Of a stretch of DNA of 20,143 nucleotides, positions 15,313 through 20,143 are shown in pieces. The notes under the pieces were generated by a model. The model was given only the letters and a program-made list of their open reading frames with translations, had not been told where the DNA came from and made no database searches. The DNA is from Bacteroidales bacterium. Its GTDB lineage: Bacteria; Bacteroidota; Bacteroidia; Bacteroidales; WCHB1-69. The stretch spans positions 1 to 20,143 of the forward strand of contig JAAYQB010000121.1 in the NCBI GenBank assembly GCA_012519525.1. Reading direction: 5' to 3'. The number at the start of each line of letters is the position of its first letter. The first letter of the stretch is position 1. The position numbers were made by a program, and so were the translations under genes.

Positions 15313-15444
15313 ATGAAAAAACTGATTTTTTTAACGACGATTGCTTTAAGTTTTTTGTTTCTCTTTTTAGCTTGCAACACCTATGAACGCTGTCCTGCAT
15401 ACACTGATTTACAGATAGAAACAACTCAAAGTAGCAAAGTATAA
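15313..15444 (+). CDS. Small lipoprotein, 43 residues
   Basis: A short gene just 37 nt upstream of the barrel-protein gene. The translation begins MKKLIFLTTIALSFLFLFLAC, a textbook lipoprotein signal with lipobox F-L-A-C and C21 as the lipidated cysteine. The mature peptide is only 23 residues (CNTYERCPAYTDLQIETTQ...), with a second cysteine in RCPAYTD (26-32). From memory, tiny lipoproteins with a CPAY-like motif recur in Bacteroidota; I could not verify this. A clear promoter element lies 74 bp upstream. The TATTTTTG at 15303-15310 is too close to the ATG to serve it. Function unknown; outer- or inner-membrane anchoring is inferred from the lipobox. Confidence 0.75.
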   Translation: MKKLIFLTTIALSFLFLFLACNTYERCPAYTDLQIETTQSSKV

Positions 15445-15481
15445 TATTGATTTATTAACTAATGTCTTATCATTATAGCTT

Positions 15482-16246
15482 ATGAAGAAGACATTTTTTT
15501 TATTTGTACTTACTATTATATTTATTGCTCCTACTTATTCTCAAGATATCAACGTAGGAGATGCTGAAATCCTATCCGTTCGAAAAAAAGAATGGGATAT
15601 TTATGCCTCTATGCACACCAATGGATTAGGAATAGGAGCACGCATTGGGAAACAACATAACATACACTACAAATCAGGAATAGACATTGAACTTACTTAT
15701 TATAAACACATAAAAGAACAACGTGCCAGAATCAACTACATGATTTATGATCTCGAAAACAAAAGTTTTGTTTATGGGAAACTTAATTATTTTATACAAC
15801 CACGTGTAGGATATGGATTTACACGTATCATCAACACCAAACCTTATTGGGGTGGAATAAGCACAGGTTATTTTTTGTACGGAGGTGTTTCCATTGGCAT
15901 TGCCGTTCCGATTTATCTTCAAATTATATACATCGAAAATTCGGATTATACTATTAAAACAGAACGCTATAATCCTGAAATACATGATTTGTCCAACATT
16001 TATAGCAGCGCTTCTTTTACCAAAGGACTTGCTAAGACAAAGATTCATCCGGGATTATACCTCAAAACAGGATTTTCGTTCGATTTCAGCTCCGAAGACT
16101 CCCATATTATGGCTTTAGATTTTGGTCTCAATACCGATATTTATTTTCCTGCAGTAAAACTAATGGCATCATCTAACGATAAGTATTTCTTTATTACAGG
16201 ATTCATTGCTTTTCATTTTGGAAAGAGATTAACTAATTACGAATAA
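15482..16246 (+). CDS. Predicted outer-membrane beta-barrel protein
   Basis: A 254-residue exported protein. Signal peptide at residues 1-21 (MKKTFFLFVLTIIFIAPTYSQ, cut after YSQ). The mature sequence shows barrel-like strands: EWDIYASMHTNGLGIGARIG, GIDIELTYYKHI, KLNYFIQPRVGYGFTR, GGVSIGIAVPIYLQIIY, HPGLYLKTGFSFDFS, and a final YFFITGFIAFHFGKRL with aromatics in the membrane-facing register. I know such proteins next to OstA-like genes in Bacteroidota only as conserved proteins of unknown function. The stop overlaps the next start by one base (TAATG), so it is translationally coupled to the OstA-like protein. A role in LPS transport or OM assembly is inferred from this coupling only. Confidence 0.7.
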   Translation: MKKTFFLFVLTIIFIAPTYSQDINVGDAEILSVRKKEWDIYASMHTNGLGIGARIGKQHNIHYKSGIDIELTYYKHIKEQRARINYMIYDLENKSFVYGKLNYFIQPRVGYGFTRIINTKPYWGGISTGYFLYGGVSIGIAVPIYLQIIYIENSDYTIKTERYNPEIHDLSNIYSSASFTKGLAKTKIHPGLYLKTGFSFDFSSEDSHIMALDFGLNTDIYFPAVKLMASSNDKYFFITGFIAFHFGKRLTNYE

Positions 16247-17814
16247 TGAAAATATATTCCCTCCGTTTTTATTGGATATTATTGATTTGTTGGATGATGA
16301 TTCAAACATCTTTTTCTCAAAACAAACCAAAAGGAAAACGAATTGAATGCACAGCCGATATTCTCCGTTACGATGCCTCTCTCCATCCCGACATTCAGAT
16401 TTTAACCGGAAATGTTGTTTTTACACATGAAGGTGCTATTTGTTATGCCGACACTGCCTTTTATAATGAAAAATCAAATGTCATTGAAGCCTTTGGAAAA
16501 GAATTGATTATCCATATCAACGATACGGTACATCTCTACGGAAAATATTTAGTTTACGATGGAAACACCAAAATTTTAACCATAGAAGAAGACGTTATAC
16601 TTTCGGACGAATATAGCATATTGTATACCAACAAATTGACCTATATGAGAAACGAAAATTACGGTTTTTACGACGACCATGGAAAAATAGTCAACGATAG
16701 CAATACGCTTGTCAGTCAACAAGGTTGGTATTATACGAACAGCAAAGACGTTTATTTTAAATACAATGTTGTATTAACAACTCCAGACTATACGGTCGAA
16801 ACCGATACGCTCAAATACAATACGCAAAAAAAAACAGCCTATTTTTTGAGTCCTACTCATATTTATTCGGACGAAAACACTATTTATTGTGAAGATGGGT
16901 GGTATGACACTGAGAACGACGTATATCAGTTTCAAAAAAACACCCAAATCAACACTAAAAATCAGCAAATCAATGCTGACATTATTTGGTACGATAAGAA
17001 AAATGAAGTAGGAAAAGGCTATCGGAACATCATTATTTTCGATTCTGTAGAAAATGCCGTTATCTTAGGTAATTATGCTGATTACAGCAAAGAAAAAGGC
17101 TATGCCTATATTACGGATAGTGCCGTAGCTATTCTTATAGAAAATACCGATAGTCTATTTATTCATGCCGATACTTTATGGGCGGTATTGGATAGCACAC
17201 AAGAAGTAAAAACTGTTTCGGCATACCATAAAACACTGTTTTATAGAAATGATATTCAAGGCTCTTGCGACTCCTTGGTCTATTGGGCAGAAGATTCTAT
17301 TATCACTATGTTTACCAATCCTTTGGTATGGTTTGAAAAAAATCAAACACTCGCCGACACCATTCGTCTATTTATTGAAAATCGAAAGATAAAAGAAATG
17401 CACTTAATCAACAACTCTTTTATATGCGAAGATGTGTTTTTAGAACGCAAATTTAATCAGATAAAAGGTGTGGATATGTTTATTTATTTTAAAGATAATC
17501 AAATTGATAATGTGTTTGTTGACGACAAAGCCGAATGTTTGTACTATGTTTTAGATGAAATTGAAGAACTAATAGGAATCAACAGCACAACTGCTAAACA
17601 AATGCGTATTTATTTTGTTGACAACGAAGTGTCGAGCATCACTTTTTACGAAAAAGTAAAAGGAGATATGACTCCCGAAACTGAAAAAAAAGAAATACTA
17701 CTGAAAGATTTTATTTGGCTCAACCAATATCGTCCAAAAGACAAAAACGATATTTTTATGCCCGATTTTTATAAGCCCACACCTAAAAAAAAGGATGACG
17801 ATTATGAAGATTGA
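16246..17814 (+). CDS. OstA-like protein (LptA/LptD N-terminal-type jellyroll)
   Basis: A 522-residue exported protein with signal peptide at 1-24 (cut after TSFSQ). The mature part repeats the OstA/LptA motif many times: ADILRYDAS followed by ILTGNVVFTHEGAICYADTAFYNEKSNVIEAFG (about 52-84), then LYGKYLVYDGNTKILTIEEDVIL, ETDTLKYNTQKKTAYFLSPTHI, YCEDGWYDTENDVYQF, INADIIWYDKKNEV. Each repeat is a strand pair of the beta-jellyroll that carries LPS across the periplasm. There is no C-terminal barrel, so it is a bridge protein like LptA or a free-standing LptD N-domain, with about twice the length of E. coli LptA. The C-terminus is lysine/aspartate-rich (PTPKKKDDDYED). It overlaps the ABC gene by 11-20 nt. 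Confidence 0.85.
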   Translation: MKIYSLRFYWILLICWMMIQTSFSQNKPKGKRIECTADILRYDASLHPDIQILTGNVVFTHEGAICYADTAFYNEKSNVIEAFGKELIIHINDTVHLYGKYLVYDGNTKILTIEEDVILSDEYSILYTNKLTYMRNENYGFYDDHGKIVNDSNTLVSQQGWYYTNSKDVYFKYNVVLTTPDYTVETDTLKYNTQKKTAYFLSPTHIYSDENTIYCEDGWYDTENDVYQFQKNTQINTKNQQINADIIWYDKKNEVGKGYRNIIIFDSVENAVILGNYADYSKEKGYAYITDSAVAILIENTDSLFIHADTLWAVLDSTQEVKTVSAYHKTLFYRNDIQGSCDSLVYWAEDSIITMFTNPLVWFEKNQTLADTIRLFIENRKIKEMHLINNSFICEDVFLERKFNQIKGVDMFIYFKDNQIDNVFVDDKAECLYYVLDEIEELIGINSTTAKQMRIYFVDNEVSSITFYEKVKGDMTPETEKKEILLKDFIWLNQYRPKDKNDIFMPDFYKPTPKKKDDDYED

Positions 17815-19519
17815 AAACAAAAACATACTTTCCATAAACAATCTTTGTATTGACTTCAAAGCCGAATCTTCTTCCGTCAGAGTGGTCAATCGGCTTTCGT
17901 TCAATCTTATAAAAGGCACCACCTTGGGTATAGTAGGCGAATCGGGTTCGGGAAAATCGGTAACGGCACTCAGCATTATGCGTCTACTGCAAGAAGCTAT
18001 TTATGCAGGTGAAATTAATTTACATATCGACGGTACTACTCATTCGATACTGAAGCTCAACAATAAACAAATGCGTTCTTTTAGAGGGAATCGTATTGCG
18101 ATGATATTCCAAGAACCTATGACATCGCTCAATCCCTCTATGCGTTGCGGTAGACAAATCGAAGAAGCTCTGCAATTGCATTTAGGATTAACAAAAACAA
18201 AAGCTCGCCGACAAACGCTTCGTCTTTTGGAAGAAGTACGCCTACCCCATCCCGAAAAAATTTACAAAGCCTATCCCCACGAAATATCGGGAGGACAAAA
18301 ACAGCGTGTCATGATAGCAATGGCTATCAGCTGTAATCCGGACATCTTAATCGCCGATGAGCCTACTACAGCTCTTGACGTTACCGTTCAAAAAGACATA
18401 TTGGAACTCTTACTCGATTTACAAAAAAAACACGGTATCAGTATTATTTTCATCACTCACGATTTAGGTGTCGTTGCCAAGATTGCCCACCACATTGTGG
18501 TTATGTATAAGGGAGAAAAAGTAGAAGAAGGCGATGTGAAAACCGTTTTTACTCAACCGCAACATCCCTATACCAAAGGATTGTTAGCCTGTAGAGTTCC
18601 TTTAGAAAAACGATTAAAAATACTTCCAACTATTCGTCAAATACTTGAATCGAAAGACCATCATTTTGAAGAAAAAATAATCACACAATCGGAATGGAAA
18701 TCCGAAAGCAATAAAATACTATCCTCAAATCCTATTTTAGAAGTAACGGATTTAACAAAAAAATACCCGCTTCCCAAAAAAATCTTTCAGCCTCGTGATT
18801 ATTTCTACGCTTTAGACAATATTAGCTTTCAGCTTTATGAAGGAGAAACATTGGGTTTAGTCGGAGAATCGGGCTGTGGAAAAACAACTTTAGGAAGGAG
18901 TATTTTACGCCTTATCGAAACACAAAACGGAAGAATTATTTACCAAGGAAAAAACATAAGCACATTGAGTTCACGGCAAATGCGTTCTCTACGAAAAGAC
19001 CTTCAAATTATTTTTCAAGACCCTTATGCTTCTCTTAATCCGCGTTATATGGTAGGAGAAGCCATTATGGAGCCTATGAAATTGCACAAAATAGGCAAGA
19101 GCGACCAAGAACGAAAAGAAAAAGTAATGGAATTACTTCAACGCGTCGATTTGGAAGAAAAACATTTTTACCATTACCCACACGAATTTTCGGGAGGGCA
19201 ACGACAACGCATCAGTATTGCACGTGCCTTGGCACTACAACCCAAAATTATTGTTTGCGATGAATCCGTCTCAGCATTAGACGTATCGGTACAAGCACAA
19301 ATACTTAACCTGCTGAATAAGTTAAAAGATGAGTTTAAACTCACTTATCTCTTTATTTCTCACGACCTTTCGGTAGTGAAATTTATGTCGCATCGCATTA
19401 TGGTAATGAAAAACGGGAAAATAGTAGAACTAAATACAGCCGACGATTTGTATACTCATCCTCAAACAGCTTATACACAACAACTCATTAACTCAATTCC
19501 GCTTATTAAATTTTCATAA
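17795..19519 (+). CDS. ABC transporter protein with two fused ATPase domains (oligopeptide/nickel type)
   Basis: A 574-residue cytoplasmic ATPase made of two OppD/OppF- or GsiA-like halves. Domain 1: Walker A GESGSGKS (48-55), FQEPMTSLNP with Q-loop Q106, signature SGGQKQ (165-170), Walker B ILIADEP (184-190), switch histidine H222. Domain 2: Walker A GESGCGKT (357-364), FQDPYASLNP with Q408, signature SGGQRQR (466-472), Walker B IIVCDE (485-490), H523. The QPQHPYTKGLL and HPQTAYTQQL tails typical of the Opp/Dpp family follow each domain. Both sites look catalytically complete. No permease or binding protein is encoded here, so partners lie elsewhere. ATG at 17795 and ATG at 17804 are both possible starts; each overlaps the OstA-like gene, in a different frame. 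Confidence 0.93.
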   Translation: MTIMKIENKNILSINNLCIDFKAESSSVRVVNRLSFNLIKGTTLGIVGESGSGKSVTALSIMRLLQEAIYAGEINLHIDGTTHSILKLNNKQMRSFRGNRIAMIFQEPMTSLNPSMRCGRQIEEALQLHLGLTKTKARRQTLRLLEEVRLPHPEKIYKAYPHEISGGQKQRVMIAMAISCNPDILIADEPTTALDVTVQKDILELLLDLQKKHGISIIFITHDLGVVAKIAHHIVVMYKGEKVEEGDVKTVFTQPQHPYTKGLLACRVPLEKRLKILPTIRQILESKDHHFEEKIITQSEWKSESNKILSSNPILEVTDLTKKYPLPKKIFQPRDYFYALDNISFQLYEGETLGLVGESGCGKTTLGRSILRLIETQNGRIIYQGKNISTLSSRQMRSLRKDLQIIFQDPYASLNPRYMVGEAIMEPMKLHKIGKSDQERKEKVMELLQRVDLEEKHFYHYPHEFSGGQRQRISIARALALQPKIIVCDESVSALDVSVQAQILNLLNKLKDEFKLTYLFISHDLSVVKFMSHRIMVMKNGKIVELNTADDLYTHPQTAYTQQLINSIPLIKFS

Positions 19520-19562
19520 AAAAAACAAAACTTTTCTTATAATAATACTGTCGAAAAGTACG

Positions 19563-19607
19563 AAAAAAAAAGCTGAATCCATTATTTGGAATCAGCTCCG
19601 ATTTTTT
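19563..19607. terminator. Bidirectional intrinsic terminator
   Basis: AGCTGAATCC (19571-19580) pairs with GGAATCAGCT (19588-19597) in a 10-bp stem with one mismatch and a 7-base loop. It is flanked by an A-tract (19563-19570) and a T-tract (19602-19607), so it can stop transcription from both the ABC gene and the convergent barrel-gene remnant. Confidence 0.8.
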
Positions 19608-19610
19608 ATG

Positions 19611-20025
19611 CTATAAGGAAGTTTTCAGCTCACCTCTTTTTTGATTTGTATTAAACTTAAATACAATTCCGCCTCTAAGGTTAAAATTCTTAGAAAATAT
19701 ACGTGGCCAATAAGAAAATTGCCCAAAAGAAAATTCCATGTTCAGTCCTACTAAATTCCAAAAATATACACTCCCACCTATACCTATTCCATATTCATGA
19801 CGATACGGATACAATTCATCTTTATGGTAATTGATATTAGATAGTGGAATAAAATATTTTTCATTATAATTAATCAAATAGCAGCCTCCATATTTTGCCA
19901 TAATATAAACATCCCATCTGGATTTTATATTTTTTTTTAACAATGGCAATAAATGCAAATTAATATTAAAGCCAAATGTAGGTGCTAAGACATTTTCCGG
20001 ACTTATAAAAAATATCATTATATAA
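19611..20025 (-). pseudogene. 3' remnant of an outer-membrane beta-barrel gene, cut by an IS
   Basis: About 135 residues are readable. They look like the C-terminal half of a barrel protein: alternating strands such as TFGFNINLHLLPLL, WDVYIMAKYGGCYLINY, YGIGIGGSVYFWNLVGLNMEFSFG, and NLRGGIVFKF, followed by a 13-residue polar tail. The first methionine (20018) is not preceded by a signal peptide or promoter-like sequence, and the frame stays open across the boundary into the insertion sequence. The simplest reading is that the 5' half, including the signal peptide, was separated by insertion at about 20026. It could instead be a short intact gene of unusual form, but a barrel without a signal peptide would not be exported. 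Confidence 0.6.
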
Positions 20026-20143
20026 TGGTTCCCTTTTTTAGGACAACAAAATAAAAAAAATTAACGTATAAATAATTAAAAAGTTGTCTTATGGAAAAAA
20101 GGTCAAGAAAAAAGTTTAGCTCCTCTTTTAAATCAAAAGTGGC
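20026..20143 (+). mobile_element. Left end of an IS3-family insertion sequence (incomplete at window edge)
   Basis: The probable left terminus is TGGTTCCCTTTTTTAGGACAAC at about 20026-20047; the exact boundary is inferred because the right end is outside the window. It is followed by an AT-rich leader and the beginning of a transposase gene. The element interrupts the barrel gene on its left. The IS3 assignment depends on the transposase N-terminus. Confidence 0.6.
20091..20143 (+). CDS. IS3-family transposase OrfA, N-terminal fragment (runs off the window)
   Basis: The visible peptide is MEKRSRKKFSSSFKSKVA (last codon incomplete). Basic residues followed by R-x-K-F-S/T-x-x-F-K-x-K-V-A is the characteristic opening of the helix-turn-helix OrfA (HTH_Tnp_1) of IS3-family elements. 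In that family OrfB with the DDE catalytic domain follows by frameshifting. Only 17 full codons are present, so the subgroup cannot be given. Confidence 0.7.
   Translation, partial: MEKRSRKKFSSSFKSKV

Noticed and set aside
15156..15380. Minus-strand 74-codon reading frame across the ung/lipoprotein gap
   Set aside because: It runs over both promoter elements and the lipoprotein gene, and its translation is low-complexity Lys/Phe/Tyr-rich sequence typical of AT-rich noncoding DNA.
15674..16048. Minus-strand 124-codon reading frame inside the barrel gene
   Set aside because: It lies wholly within a plus-strand gene with a signal peptide and barrel pattern, and has no promoter or recognisable domain.

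Overview
The window looks like chromosomal DNA from a member of the Bacteroidota, most likely Bacteroidales. The evidence is AT-rich coding sequence, the phylum's characteristic -7 promoter element (TAnnTTTG) upstream of several genes, dependence on A-rich leaders instead of Shine-Dalgarno sites, and a gene set typical of the phylum: the type IX secretion (T9SS) regulator PorX, the lipoprotein GldD, an OstA-like LPS-transport protein, a DUF4369/DUF5106-type thioredoxin, and several small outer-membrane beta-barrels. No database search was possible. Family names rest on recognised motifs and protein architecture.

Layout. Positions 1-440 hold no gene but are rich in dispersed-repeat sequence: tandem CTTTGCG units, AATTACGAAT repeats, and two C-rich/G-rich palindromic units in opposite orientation that can form G-quadruplexes on opposite strands. 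A promoter then starts a tight operon: hisS, a polysaccharide-deacetylase-like protein, and a GNAT/FemAB-like transferase (467-4067). Almost touching it, and convergent, is a minus-strand pair, lptF/lptG-type permease then a GT4 glycosyltransferase (6710-4072). Divergent from these is porX followed 3 nt later by a small outer-membrane barrel (6891-9068). Next come kdsD/kpsF, a thioredoxin-fold lipoprotein-like or periplasmic protein, asnS and gldD (9140-13660). Convergent with gldD is a minus-strand pair, ung then an unrecognised 243-residue protein (15082-13653). An AT-rich divergent promoter region separates ung from a third plus-strand operon: a 43-residue lipoprotein, a barrel protein, an OstA-like protein and a dual-ATPase ABC protein (15313-19519), closed by a bidirectional terminator. 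The window ends with the 3' part of an outer-membrane-protein gene that appears to be cut by an IS3-family insertion sequence, of which only the left end and first 17 transposase codons are present.

Theme. Apart from hisS, asnS and ung, nearly everything concerns the cell envelope: lipid A/LPS core (kdsD), LPS transport (LptF/G, OstA-like), surface glycan synthesis or modification (GT4, deacetylase-like, FemAB-like), T9SS control and secretion (PorX, GldD), periplasmic redox (TlpA-like), and outer-membrane barrels. I found no clearly new multi-gene defence or mobile system. The points most worth following up are the repeat block at the left edge, the missed small lipoprotein, the shared extended promoter of hisS and kdsD, and the IS-interrupted barrel gene.
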